A stretch of DNA of 21,331 bases. Source: Gemmatimonadota bacterium (GTDB lineage Bacteria > Gemmatimonadota > Gemmatimonadetes > Gemmatimonadales > Gemmatimonadaceae). The stretch spans positions 1 to 21,331 of the forward strand of contig JARIET010000005.1 of NCBI GenBank assembly GCA_031127185.1, written 5' to 3'. Shown piece by piece: positions 9,901-18,062 of this stretch (position 1 is the first letter of the stretch; each line of letters starts with the position of its first letter). Both the position numbers and the translations under genes were made by a program. The notes beneath the pieces are model-generated. The model was not told the DNA's origin, did no database searches, and saw only the letters and a list, made by a program, of their open reading frames with translations.

Positions 9901-10110
9901 GCCGGTCCCCGTCAACGAAACGACGGCGCCGATCGCTTCACAGATACGCACGGCGTGGCGAGCAAGTTCGCGACCAATGGCATCGCGCTCCGCGGCGCGC
10001 CCGATGGCCGTGCTGGCTTCCTGCAGGCGACGAAGCGCGTCGATGAGTCGATCGGCGCGCAGCTCCGCGCCGGGCGCTGTCGCGGCAGGCGTGGACGACC
10101 GCTCCGACAT
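6919..10110 (-). CDS. Soluble multi-domain sensor histidine kinase (GAF-GAF-PAS x4-HisKA-HATPase)
   Basis: A 1063-residue kinase expected to sense cytoplasmic signals and phosphorylate the regulator encoded 3 bases downstream. I see no signal peptide or membrane helix. Reading in order: a weak GAF-like domain (about 40-170), a clearer GAF domain (190-330), four PAS domains (about 340-455, 460-580, 585-700, 705-820), a HisKA dimerisation domain with phospho-acceptor H839 in VAHEVNSPL, and an ATPase domain with N box NLFSNAEQA, DTGPG and GTGLGLSIS. The catalytic core is intact. Start: an ATG at 10110 shares one base with the stop of the upstream tamB-like gene (TGATG), a typical coupled start, so I prefer it over an in-frame GTG at 10122. 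PAS/GAF ligands (haem, flavin, small molecules) cannot be told from sequence. Confidence 0.94.
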   Translation of the reverse strand: MSERSSTPAATAPGAELRADRLIDALRRLQEASTAIGRAAERDAIGRELARHAVRICEAIGAVVSLTGTGGDATDNEAGSVTHWAGADETMASPPSDALDALLEAGQTGRAAQRAGANGSVAIAVPIRMGHRADGAIVAYGVQEARIADAEALLATLAATASGSLGTSAVLAESLRDRRQSEALAELARALGTTQRLGEVLHLGLRHSAAILGADGADIALVRGDYLHIVAALGCSAPSQGLYFPTVDSVTGRAMLDDRPIIVNAIRPETGVNATIQMLAHVENFVAAPMRTPGGPIGVLSVINRPGGFSDDDVRVLERLASQLAVAVVKVRLFEEADGATRDLRSAFDAIAGGMAVVDADGFILRHNTRLAAIAGRPGDTGLDGHSLYEVILGVPRAPSADDPIGVAILNRVVGRGTLRPESGERVFEVIASPHPQGGAVVTVDDVTSFLSLAERYRLVVDSTTDAIVITDASGIATFANEASRTLFGREVGGVGLRLSVLVAPAMRDTVEDAVLRAFAGEPTRADAEVLRPDGERRTVSMSLAPIRSGRMVSGVVASLRDSTGEALARTAMAAADSRYRNLFETAADAIFTLDAAGVLTSGNAACEGVCGLPRDAIIGRRLLTMVEPPDEAVVSHWLAAALSGRQAQFECRVRRSDGSLRLMAYSFSPVAHEGAITGVLGIARDVTEHRAQAAALERAESRYANLVESAEDGICTLDEEGRITSANRSFRRIVRMPRRAVIDLHFADLLPEDQRTAVWPLFTAAVTGARRRGEIRFISHLGIPAVLSVSTAPLVERDRVTGVLAILRDVTEERALFEHAARRDKLAALGELVGGVAHEVNSPLTGIMAHGQLLQADVAHDTDARRSADTIVNEARRAARIVGKLLTFARQNPTERIPSDINQVITDTLELRRYPLRMQEIELVVRLAEGLPLASADPFQLQQVFINLFSNAEQAVVARGGPERRIEVRSELRGSHIAVSVTDTGPGIAPGHLPHIFNPFYTTKPRGVGTGLGLSISFGIVREHGGHIEASSPPGHGATFTVHLPVRDVKTPGSSGTLAISR

Positions 10111-13100
10111 CAGAACCGCCACAGCCGGAAGAAGTCGAACCCCACCTGCCGAGGCGTCGGCGCGAAGCCGCGCGCGCCAGCATCGTCACGACAGTACAGC
10201 GCGCTCGTGGAGGGCTCGACGCCGGCCGAGAGCGTGAGGTCACCGCGCACGCGGTAGTCGAGCTTTGCCCCAAAAGTGTCGCCGATGGGCGCGGTCGATG
10301 CACTGGCGGTGGCGCCGTCCACCAGGCGACCGACCTGGCAGAGTCCCGCGTCGACGCGCACAAACAGGCGATCGGTGAGCTGCTTGGCGCAGTTGAAGCG
10401 TGTACCCTGCAGCACTTGTCCGCTGAATCCGCGCAGCCGCCCCTGATAGGCGTCGAGCCCCGCCGTCGATATTTGCGCGTCGTCGCAGAGACCGCCCGAG
10501 AGCTGCCCCCCGAGTACACTGCCCACGCTGGTCAGCAGGAATCGCGTGGCCGTGGAGGTATAGTCACCGCCGCGCCCACTGATGGCGTTGCTGGGGCCGC
10601 CGGTGGTGAGGTAGCTGATGAGATCTGCCGTTGTGACGCGTGCAGAGTCTGGGGTGGAAAGTTCCAGGGTGGGCGAAAGCCTGGTGCCGCCGATGCGCAC
10701 ACGCACGCGCACATCCGGACGCGCGCCCTGCTGCGCCACTTGCCGCACGACATATCCGGCGTTGATGTTCAGCGCCGCATTGAGATCGGGATCGCCGTAG
10801 AACCGGACATCGCCGGATTCCACGGTGAAGGTACGTTGCACCGGTCCGAGGTTCAGGCGGTATGTGCCGCGCACCGTTTGCAACGGCCCCTCGAGCACGA
10901 GCTGCGCCCGGCCGCTGCGACCACCACGGGCATCAGCACCAGGACGCGTTCGCGTAACGGAGACGAAGCCGCCCAGGTTGATGTCGGCCTCCGCCGAGCG
11001 AAGCCAGACATCGTTCCCCATGCGGATGGGCAGGTTGCGCACCGTCAGATTGTTCATGAACACGGTATCGCCGCTCGCCAGCAGTGCGCGATTGACGAGC
11101 GCCGTGGTGTCGACCACGCGGTACAGGTTCGGATCGTCGAGCGAAATCAGCCGTTTCTGGTACAGTTCAGGAAGGCGAATCTCGCCGCGATCCACGGTGA
11201 ACCCGCCGGTGAGCAGGGCTGCACTCCGTCGCCCCGAAAGCAGCAGGTTTCCCGTCAGGTCCAGGTCGGCAACGCGCGGGTCGCGAAACACATTGAATCC
11301 TGCCAGATCGAGGCGGACACCGAACGTGGCATCGGCGGCGTCGCGAAACCCGAGGGTGCCCGTGATACTGGCCGACGAGCTACGCGCCGCGCCGCCCCGC
11401 GCCGTCAATCGGCGAAAGACGACGCTGTCCCCCAAGAACCCTATGTCCGCGTCGAGTCCCTCGACGCGGGCCTGCCCCATTTCACGCAGCTGCAGCGAGC
11501 CGCCGCTGACCGAGGCCGATCCCGTGGCACGGGGGTGCCGCCAGGTACCGCCCACGTCGATGTCAAGGCGCAGGAATCCGGTGGCGTCGCGCACTGAGGG
11601 CAGGAACGATTCCAGTACGTCCAGGCTCGCGCTGTCCGCCCGAAGCCGGGCAACCAGTGGCTCTTCGAGAAGCCGCGATCCGGCAGGTTCAAACGCCAAA
11701 TCGATCGGCAGTGCAGCATCGGCGTGCAGGACCGTGCTCGCCCCCTGGCCCAGGCCAAGTGCGGCGGTGAGGCGCCGTTCCGCATACCGCCCGTCGATGT
11801 CCAGTCGGTCAAGCCGCAGGCCCGCAACACGAGCCTGATTCAGTGACCCGTTGAAGAAGAAATCGGGGCGCGACCGTGTGCCACGAACGTCGGCGCGAAG
11901 CGAGGCCAGGCCGGACATCGGTGACGCCGTCTGCACAATTTCGCCGACGTCCGCGAGAGGCACCGCATCGGCGCGGAGCGCAATCGCAACCGTATCGAGC
12001 GAGTTCGTCCGACCGGTGGCATTGAGTGTCCCGCCTTTCGCGCCAGCAAGCACCAACGTGTCCAGGCGAAACCCACCGCCGGATGTGGCAATGAGCGCCG
12101 GGCGCCGAAGCGTCCACTCATTGGCCAGGGTCCGCGCCACGAGCGTATCCAACCGCACGAAGGTCGTGTCTCCACGGCGGCGCAGGTCGCCGGCTCCCCT
12201 GATGCCGGTGCCCATTGGCGCGGTCAACGCCGCGCTCAGGCGCGCCTCTGAACCCCGCAACAGGTCCGCGCGAACATCGACGTCATTGTAGATCACGGTT
12301 CCCGAGCGGAGCCGATCGAGCCGCAGCGTCAGTGCGCCCGTCGCCGAATCGGGAAGTGACGAGAGTGCCACCGTGCCGCGGAGCTGCCGCGCAGACGTAG
12401 TGCGGAACAGCAGTTCCGTGCCGTCGACCGTCGCGTCGAGCGCAAACCGACCGATGTGCCCGGTCAGTTGTCCCGCCGCGCGGAGCGTGCCCTCGAGGGA
12501 ATCGGCGGCGGCCGCAGCACCTGCTGCCGCTGCCCGCGTGAGGTATCTGCGCAGGCCTCCGAGCGAATCGCCGGCGTACTGGAACCGAAGCGCCTCACTC
12601 ACCGACGGTACGAGCCCGAGCGCGCCGCGCGCAGTCAGCAGTCCCGCCGTGCTCTCCAGGCGCGCGGAGTCCACCTGCACCGCACCACCGAGGAAGCGCA
12701 GCGCCGCCTGGCCTCCAAACACGCGAACACCGTCAATCAGGGACCGTTCCGCCGTCACCAGCGCCGTGCCGGCGACGTTGTGCAACGAGTCACCGGCAAT
12801 GTCCACGACGAAACGGGCGTCGAGCGCGCTTTCCGGTGCACCCGGCAGGCCAAACCCACGGCGGATGTCGAAGCCGCTGACTGCACCGCGTGCCACACCC
12901 CGGTATCCGGGCTCGAAGCCGTCGAATCGCCCGTCCACCTGCACGCGTCCGGCCTCGCCGACGAGATCGGTGGAAACGGCAAGGTCGGCAATCGTGCCTT
13001 GCGCGCGGAGCGGTCCGCGAAATTCTCCGCGCAGCGGAAGCATCGGATAGGACTTGGCGATCGTGCTCGCCGAGAGCGGCAACGCGGCGGCCGTGAGATC

Positions 13101-14693
13101 TACGGTCACAAAGTCATCGCCGAGGGTGATGCGTCCGGCGCCGCGCATCTGCGAAGGCGGTGCGTCGTTTCCGTCGCGGTGCGTGAAGTCGGCTTCGCGG
13201 AGCCGCACGTCTGTCCACACGGAATCGAGGATCGTCGTGCCGGAGAGATAGCCGTTCAAGCGCGGAAAGAGCGGGTTCAGGAACTGACCCGTGCGGAGGT
13301 CAAAATGGTCCAGATCGAGCCGGAATCCGTGGAACTTCGCAAACGCCGGAAACAGAATGTCGATCTCACCGCGCCCCACACCCTTTGCGGTCGCACCTGG
13401 CACGTTGCGGTCGGCGAAGAACAGGTCAGCGCGCTCCACCTGGAAGCGATTCACCGGCCCGCCCGAGGCTTTGATGGTGCCCGTGAGCGTGCCGCGCCAC
13501 GGGTATGGGAACGGCACGCCATTGAGTGTCTCGAGGAGCGTGAAATCGGCCGGATCCAGCGAGAGGTTGACGTCGCGCACTTCCAGGACCGGCCCACCCA
13601 CGCGGTAGGTCATGTCGCCGCGCAAGCGCGAGCCTGCACTCCGCAAGTCCATCTTCGTGATGGCATAGTCCGTGACCTCGCGGTTGTCCGGCTTTGTCTT
13701 GATGTGCAGCAGCATCGAACCGTGCCCGACGCGCGGCAGGGTGGGATAGATCCAGTGGATGTCCTCCATCGCGGTCGAGTCGCTCGTGACGCGGACGTCC
13801 CAAAAGGTGTCGCCTGTCGGCCACTCGATCTTGCCCTTCATTCCGCCGGTCGAGTTGGGAAGCGAGAACCGCGGCATGTCGAACCAGACCGTGTCACCGC
13901 GCCAGAGGAAGCCACCCTCCATCCCGCGGATCTTGAACGGAGGCACCGTCTCGTTGACGTCGAGGTTCGCAACTTCAAAGCGACGCCCCGTGCTGTCGGG
14001 GTGCCGGATCCGGACGTACGGAATAACGGCATCCATTTCCTTCCAGCGCCAGGTCTTCTGAAAGCCACGCCGCCCGCGAAGGTTCACCCGTCGAATGTCG
14101 TTGTAGGTGTCGGCGAGGTTGAACGCGATGGCGCTGTCGCGCCTGGACCCCTTGAGCGAGTCGGCAGGGTACCAGGGCTTGGTGAGCCGGATTTCGCCGC
14201 CTTTCAGGCGGACGTCGTGGAAGAGCATCAGCGAGCCGAAAGCCCCGCGGCGCCGTCTGGGTTGCGGCTTGCCCTCGTCAGCTCCCGGCGGGAAGACCTT
14301 CCTGTAGTTCCAGCTCTCGTCGAGTTCCTTGCGGATGACGATGAACGGATGCTCTGCCTCGACGCCGCGAAAGATGAACCGGCCATCCACGATGTCACGC
14401 GGGTCGTAGCGAAGCGAAACGCGCCCCGCCGACAGGAAGACGGAATCCTCAGGGCCGCGCAACTCGATCGAGTCCACGGTGATGTCGGTAAGGAAGCTCC
14501 CGGAGAGCCTGCCAAGGTGCAGGCGTCCCCGCAGACCGCGGTTCAGCTCGCGCGACACCTGTGCGCGAATCCATTCGCGCCCCCCTTCGCTCTGCGTTGC
14601 CGCGACGAGCCCGCCCACAAGGCCCGCGCCGATCGATACCATCGCGAGCGCGCTGATGATGACGACCAGTTGGCGTCGGCCGAGGCTCGTCAC
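10110..14693 (-). CDS. tamB: TamB-like translocation/assembly protein (DUF490/AsmA-like bridge)
   Basis: A 1527-residue envelope protein. One N-terminal membrane helix (about 9-31) anchors it in the inner membrane; the rest is a long run of short beta strands typical of the TamB/AsmA-like family, which spans the periplasm as a hydrophobic groove and is implicated in outer-membrane protein or lipid movement. The C-terminal region (about 1150-1500) carries the TamB/DUF490 pattern: GDVRFYGDPDLNA, then RIGGTRLSPTLELSTPDSARV and ISYLTTGG. The protein ends in an aromatic-rich strand finishing in F, fitting contact with the partner barrel. The GTG start at 14693 lies 24 bases after the stop of the TamA-like gene; no strong Shine-Dalgarno sequence is present. 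Pairing with an Omp85 protein is the usual TAM arrangement. The symbol is by family and context, not proven orthology. Confidence 0.9.
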   Translation of the reverse strand: MTSLGRRQLVVIISALAMVSIGAGLVGGLVAATQSEGGREWIRAQVSRELNRGLRGRLHLGRLSGSFLTDITVDSIELRGPEDSVFLSAGRVSLRYDPRDIVDGRFIFRGVEAEHPFIVIRKELDESWNYRKVFPPGADEGKPQPRRRRGAFGSLMLFHDVRLKGGEIRLTKPWYPADSLKGSRRDSAIAFNLADTYNDIRRVNLRGRRGFQKTWRWKEMDAVIPYVRIRHPDSTGRRFEVANLDVNETVPPFKIRGMEGGFLWRGDTVWFDMPRFSLPNSTGGMKGKIEWPTGDTFWDVRVTSDSTAMEDIHWIYPTLPRVGHGSMLLHIKTKPDNREVTDYAITKMDLRSAGSRLRGDMTYRVGGPVLEVRDVNLSLDPADFTLLETLNGVPFPYPWRGTLTGTIKASGGPVNRFQVERADLFFADRNVPGATAKGVGRGEIDILFPAFAKFHGFRLDLDHFDLRTGQFLNPLFPRLNGYLSGTTILDSVWTDVRLREADFTHRDGNDAPPSQMRGAGRITLGDDFVTVDLTAAALPLSASTIAKSYPMLPLRGEFRGPLRAQGTIADLAVSTDLVGEAGRVQVDGRFDGFEPGYRGVARGAVSGFDIRRGFGLPGAPESALDARFVVDIAGDSLHNVAGTALVTAERSLIDGVRVFGGQAALRFLGGAVQVDSARLESTAGLLTARGALGLVPSVSEALRFQYAGDSLGGLRRYLTRAAAAGAAAAADSLEGTLRAAGQLTGHIGRFALDATVDGTELLFRTTSARQLRGTVALSSLPDSATGALTLRLDRLRSGTVIYNDVDVRADLLRGSEARLSAALTAPMGTGIRGAGDLRRRGDTTFVRLDTLVARTLANEWTLRRPALIATSGGGFRLDTLVLAGAKGGTLNATGRTNSLDTVAIALRADAVPLADVGEIVQTASPMSGLASLRADVRGTRSRPDFFFNGSLNQARVAGLRLDRLDIDGRYAERRLTAALGLGQGASTVLHADAALPIDLAFEPAGSRLLEEPLVARLRADSASLDVLESFLPSVRDATGFLRLDIDVGGTWRHPRATGSASVSGGSLQLREMGQARVEGLDADIGFLGDSVVFRRLTARGGAARSSSASITGTLGFRDAADATFGVRLDLAGFNVFRDPRVADLDLTGNLLLSGRRSAALLTGGFTVDRGEIRLPELYQKRLISLDDPNLYRVVDTTALVNRALLASGDTVFMNNLTVRNLPIRMGNDVWLRSAEADINLGGFVSVTRTRPGADARGGRSGRAQLVLEGPLQTVRGTYRLNLGPVQRTFTVESGDVRFYGDPDLNAALNINAGYVVRQVAQQGARPDVRVRVRIGGTRLSPTLELSTPDSARVTTADLISYLTTGGPSNAISGRGGDYTSTATRFLLTSVGSVLGGQLSGGLCDDAQISTAGLDAYQGRLRGFSGQVLQGTRFNCAKQLTDRLFVRVDAGLCQVGRLVDGATASASTAPIGDTFGAKLDYRVRGDLTLSAGVEPSTSALYCRDDAGARGFAPTPRQVGFDFFRLWRF

Positions 14694-14717
14694 GGAGGCG
14701 GCAGTCGAAGCGCCACG

Positions 14718-16973
14718 CTAGAACGCCTGCCCGATGGACATGCTGAAGTTGAGTCGCCGCAGGAATGCCGCCGACTGCGGCGGCGCGAAACTGGCCGGAC
14801 AGGAACCCGTCGCCTGGGTGGTCTGTCCGTCGGCGGTCCTGGATACACGCAATGAATTACCTGGGCTCACACAGAGCAGCGCGCCGCCGACCGAAACCGG
14901 CGTGTCGAAGTACGCGGCACCGCCCGGCCGCCGGTATGAATTGTGCGCCAGGTTGAACCCCACAAACCCGATCAGCGTGCGCAGCCGAACCCCCACACCC
15001 GGCGTCCACCGAAGGGCGCCGAACCCGAGGTTCGCCCCTGGTGTTCCGCGATTCCAGACTTCGCCGACATCAACGAACCCGGTGAGTTGCAGCAGGTTCG
15101 GAAGAATAGGGCTGCGGAACCGCGCCTCGATGTTTGCGACCATAAGGGCGTTGCCGCCCGTCGGCACCGTGCGCTCCCCAGGCCCGTCAGCCACGGCCCG
15201 AAAGAACACGGTGTCCGCCGGGTTGGCCGGGTTCCCGCCGGGCAGTCCGTTGACCCGGACGGTGTCGTAGGACGAGGCGATGTAGACCGCCGGCCCGAGT
15301 TCGTTCTGCGAGAACCCGCGCACCGTGGTTGGTCCGCCGGCAAACAACCGCTCGTGCGGCGGCACATACAGCGCCGCAGTCGAAAACCCGAGGCTCGGCC
15401 CGACCACGGCTCCCACGCGCAGCCGCGCGGCAAGGATCACGTCCGGGCTCAGTGTACGGTACACGGCGCCATCAACCAGCAGTTTGTTGAATTGCAGCGC
15501 CGGATCGCTGCCGGTGTGCCGCCCTGCCGTGCGCATCTCAACGCGGAGAGACGTGCCTCGCGACGGGTCGATCGGACTGTCGCCCGTCTCACGCGTAAAC
15601 GCGAAACTCGCCACGGCCAACCGCTGCTGCCGGCTGAACGATTGGCGGTCGGCATCCTCGCACGCATTGAAGACGGCGCAAAGGAGGGCCGGCTGCGCCT
15701 CCGTCTTACCGAACTCCACCGAGTAGCCGGCGGTCTGCGAAATGATCCCGAGCGCACGTGAGAGCGAAAAACTGCTCCCGATTGGCGCGCTCCGCAGGAA
15801 CGACTTGTACTCCGAGCGCCGCTCGCTGTACAGTGTCACGCTCGGCGTAAACCGGCGAAAGAGCGCTCCGCGCGTCGCCGACGCGCCGATGTAGTAGTTG
15901 AGGTCGCGGCTGTAGGGATCTGCCTTGGCCTGTGGGCAGAGCGCGGCCGCGCCGGTGATGGGCTCGCTGATGCCGAGCTTGGAGACCCTCCCGTGCAGGT
16001 CAAGCCGCGCCGCGCCACCGAGGAAGTTGTATTGTGTGAGGTCACCAGTCGCGCGAAAACAGTCGAGGGTGCCGTAACCCGCAGCCGTCCGGCCCACGCG
16101 CATGTAGCCCTCCACTACGCTCAGTGTGACCCCGACGCGCGCCGTGTCGCCCCGCGCGATCGTCGGATCGGTCAGCACCGCGACCTGGTCAAATGCTTCG
16201 GTCTGGTAGAGCGCGCGCTTGGCCCGCTCGAGCCGCTCTTCGCTGTACACGTCGCCCTCGGCGATTCCCGCCACCCTCAGCACGGCCGAGTCAGTCAGCC
16301 CGCGCTTCGCCCCATTGCGCGGGCGCGCGTCCACGGCCACCCGCCCGAGCCGTACTCGCGGGCCCGCCTGCACCGAAAAGCGCACCGTCGCCGTGTGGGC
16401 TGCAACGTGGGTGTCGTATCCGACGAACACGTCTGCATCGGGATAGCCGCTGTTGCGCAACCGACGCGAGAGCGAGTCCCGGGACTCCTCGATGGCGTAC
16501 TTGTCGAACGGCGCACCCCGTTGCACCGCCAGTCGCGCCAGCAGTTCGTCGCGCCCTACGATCGAATCCGTGCCCTCGATGATCAACTCCGACACAGTCA
16601 CCGGCGCCCCTTCGGTAATGGCAAAGCGCACACGGACTCGCCCAGTGCCGGCAGCCACGACCTGGGTATCGACAGTCGCAGCCACATAGCCGTGATTGCG
16701 ATAGAAGAGCCGCAGTCGCACGGCATCGAGCGCGAACTGCTGCCGGTCGAGACAGCGGCGCTGGCCAAACAACCGGAAGGCACGACGCGAGCGCGATGAC
16801 GGGGTCGTCACGATGCCCGCAGCAAGCGCCGCGTCAGCGAACGCAACGTTTCCCGAAAACTCGAGGGCCGTCACCTCCACATCGCCGGGATCACAGACCA
16901 GGTCCTGCGCATGCGCCGGCGCCGCCGCCCACACGACGGCAAGTGCCGCGAGCAGGTGCAGCCGGCGCGTCAA
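14718..16973 (-). CDS. tamA: TamA-like Omp85 outer-membrane assembly protein
   Basis: An outer-membrane beta barrel with a periplasmic arm. I choose TTG at 16973: it overlaps the stop of the upstream reductase gene (TTGA), has AGAAGGA three bases upstream, and begins a clean signal peptide (residues 1-23, ending AHAQ). The same frame is open to 17072, but the extra 33 residues would sit before the signal peptide. The product is 751 residues: POTRA-like domains at about 33-106, 124-203 and 207-289, then a 16-strand-type barrel with VRGF (551-554), the conserved loop 6 motif of Omp85 proteins, and a final strand ending in F as a beta signal. Three POTRA domains and a tamB-like neighbour favour TamA over BamA, which usually has five. 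Two cysteine pairs may form disulphides in the periplasm. Confidence 0.9.
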   Translation of the reverse strand: MTRRLHLLAALAVVWAAAPAHAQDLVCDPGDVEVTALEFSGNVAFADAALAAGIVTTPSSRSRRAFRLFGQRRCLDRQQFALDAVRLRLFYRNHGYVAATVDTQVVAAGTGRVRVRFAITEGAPVTVSELIIEGTDSIVGRDELLARLAVQRGAPFDKYAIEESRDSLSRRLRNSGYPDADVFVGYDTHVAAHTATVRFSVQAGPRVRLGRVAVDARPRNGAKRGLTDSAVLRVAGIAEGDVYSEERLERAKRALYQTEAFDQVAVLTDPTIARGDTARVGVTLSVVEGYMRVGRTAAGYGTLDCFRATGDLTQYNFLGGAARLDLHGRVSKLGISEPITGAAALCPQAKADPYSRDLNYYIGASATRGALFRRFTPSVTLYSERRSEYKSFLRSAPIGSSFSLSRALGIISQTAGYSVEFGKTEAQPALLCAVFNACEDADRQSFSRQQRLAVASFAFTRETGDSPIDPSRGTSLRVEMRTAGRHTGSDPALQFNKLLVDGAVYRTLSPDVILAARLRVGAVVGPSLGFSTAALYVPPHERLFAGGPTTVRGFSQNELGPAVYIASSYDTVRVNGLPGGNPANPADTVFFRAVADGPGERTVPTGGNALMVANIEARFRSPILPNLLQLTGFVDVGEVWNRGTPGANLGFGALRWTPGVGVRLRTLIGFVGFNLAHNSYRRPGGAAYFDTPVSVGGALLCVSPGNSLRVSRTADGQTTQATGSCPASFAPPQSAAFLRRLNFSMSIGQAF

Positions 16974-17986
16974 TCGTCCTTCTGGCCGAAGATCGCGAGG
17001 TTGGACGAATGCCCCGGATTCACCTTGCGATCGGGGTAGATCCAGTGGACAGCTTGGTTCACTGCCGTGCACGCCTCGGCAAAGCCTGTGGCGATGAGCT
17101 TGAGCTTTCCGGGATACGTGGTGATGTCTCCCGCCGCCCAGATGCCGGCCCGCCCGGTGGCCATCTCGGAGTTAACCGCGATTTCGTCATTGGCCACGGT
17201 GAGCCCCCAGTCGGCGATGGCACCGAGGTCGCTTACATATCCGAGCATGGGCAGCACGACATCAGCGCGCACGCGACGCGTGGACTTCGCCTTGATATCC
17301 TTGAGCTCGAGTTCGTGGATCGAGGCGCCCTGAGCCACGACGTCAGCGAGTTCGTGGAACGTGTGAATCGTGACGCGCCCGGCCGCCGCCGCCGCCTGCA
17401 CCGCCGCAACCGTGGCTCCGTGCGCGCGAAACCGGTCGCTGCGATGCACCAGGGTGAGACTCGCAGCGCGCGCATTGAGTTGGTCGGCCCAGTCGAACGC
17501 CGAGTCACCGCCACCGATGATGACCACATGCTTGCCGTCATACGCGGAGGGCGCGCCAACCGAATAGCGGATTCCGTTGCCCTCCCAGGGTGCAGCCGCG
17601 GGCTGAGGCAAGCGCCGCGGCGCAAACGCGCCGATCCCACCGGCGATCACCACCGCACGTGTCGGGAACCGATCAGTGTCGGTCACCAGCTCGAAGTGGC
17701 CGTCCTTTTCTTCCAGGCCGACCACGCGCTGCCCGCCGTGATACTCGCCGCCAAACTGCGTGGCCTGCTCGAGGAGCGACCTGACCAGATCCTTCGCCAG
17801 AACCCTGGGAAACCCGCCGACATCGAAGATGAACTTTTCAGGGTAGAGCGCGGTGAGCTGCCCACCCGGATCCGGCAGGGCATCAATCACCTGCGCCGTG
17901 GCCTTACGCATCCCGGCGTAGAACAGGCCGAACAGCCCGGTGGGACCGCCCCCGATGATCGTGATGTCCCGCATCTCGCGCGCCAT
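16970..17986 (-). CDS. Thioredoxin-reductase-like ferredoxin/flavodoxin-NADP+ reductase
   Basis: A 338-residue cytoplasmic flavoenzyme. FAD binding: IIGGGPTG (10-17). NADPH binding: VVIIGGGDSAFDWA (154-167) with HRSDRFR (181-187), whose basic residues suit the 2'-phosphate. A C-terminal FAD contact is GIWAAGDITTYPGK (281-294). The redox CxxC of thioredoxin reductase is absent; the equivalent stretch reads YSVGAPSAYDGK (141-152). This, the AGGIGAFAPRRL segment and the overall length match YumC/type-2 ferredoxin-NADP reductases rather than thioredoxin reductase. It should pass electrons between NADPH and ferredoxin or flavodoxin. Starts are possible at 17986 or 17974 (residue 5); the AAGG directly abutting the first ATG is too close to act as a ribosome binding site for it. 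It is the first gene of the seven-gene block C string and overlaps the TamA-like gene by 4 bases. Confidence 0.92.
   Translation of the reverse strand: MAREMRDITIIGGGPTGLFGLFYAGMRKATAQVIDALPDPGGQLTALYPEKFIFDVGGFPRVLAKDLVRSLLEQATQFGGEYHGGQRVVGLEEKDGHFELVTDTDRFPTRAVVIAGGIGAFAPRRLPQPAAAPWEGNGIRYSVGAPSAYDGKHVVIIGGGDSAFDWADQLNARAASLTLVHRSDRFRAHGATVAAVQAAAAAGRVTIHTFHELADVVAQGASIHELELKDIKAKSTRRVRADVVLPMLGYVSDLGAIADWGLTVANDEIAVNSEMATGRAGIWAAGDITTYPGKLKLIATGFAEACTAVNQAVHWIYPDRKVNPGHSSNLAIFGQKDD
16977..16983 (-). promoter_or_regulatory. Ribosome binding site deciding the TTG start of the TamA-like gene
   Basis: AGAAGGA on the minus strand, inside the end of the reductase gene and three bases before the TTG at 16973. 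It is one of the better Shine-Dalgarno matches in the window. With the signal peptide beginning at this codon, it supports the TTG start over the upstream ATG at 17072. The spacing is shorter than the usual 5-9 bases. Confidence 0.5.
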
Positions 17987-17992
17987 CCTTGA

Positions 17993-18021
17993 AAATTCGC
18001 CATCGTACAGTCAGGCTGCAA
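17993..18021 (-). promoter_or_regulatory. Candidate promoter for the block C string
   Basis: In the 76-base gap between divergent genes, the minus strand has TTGCAG (18021-18016), a 17-base spacer and GAATTT (17998-17993), six bases before the ATG at 17986. This spacing would give a leaderless transcript, as proposed for the pair at 3899 and 3918. A competing -35, TTGACA at 18034-18029, is a perfect consensus but its best -10 (TACGAT) lies 21 bases away, too far. One of the two probably drives the seven genes; I cannot say which. Confidence 0.35.
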
Positions 18022-18062
18022 CCGTTAATGTCAAAGTGGCCGCCCGCCCGAGACACCTCCTG

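Noticed and set aside
10416-11597. Open frame of 393 codons on the plus strand
   Set aside because: Antisense to the C-terminal TamB/DUF490 region, which has clear family motifs; the composition is that of a shadow frame.
12456-14855. Long open frame (799 codons) on the plus strand
   Set aside because: It lies antisense to the TamB-like gene, is arginine- and histidine-rich with no recognisable domain, and reflects GC-rich codon structure of the opposite strand.
16974-17072. N-terminal extension of the TamA-like protein from ATG 17072
   Set aside because: It would place 33 residues before a clean signal peptide and overlap the reductase gene by about 100 bases; TTG 16973 has a Shine-Dalgarno and a stop/start overlap.
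18006-18034. TTGACA (18034-18029, minus strand) with ACTGTA at 17 bases as a promoter
   Set aside because: The -35 is perfect, but ACTGTA matches the -10 consensus at only one position and the better TACGAT is 21 bases away.
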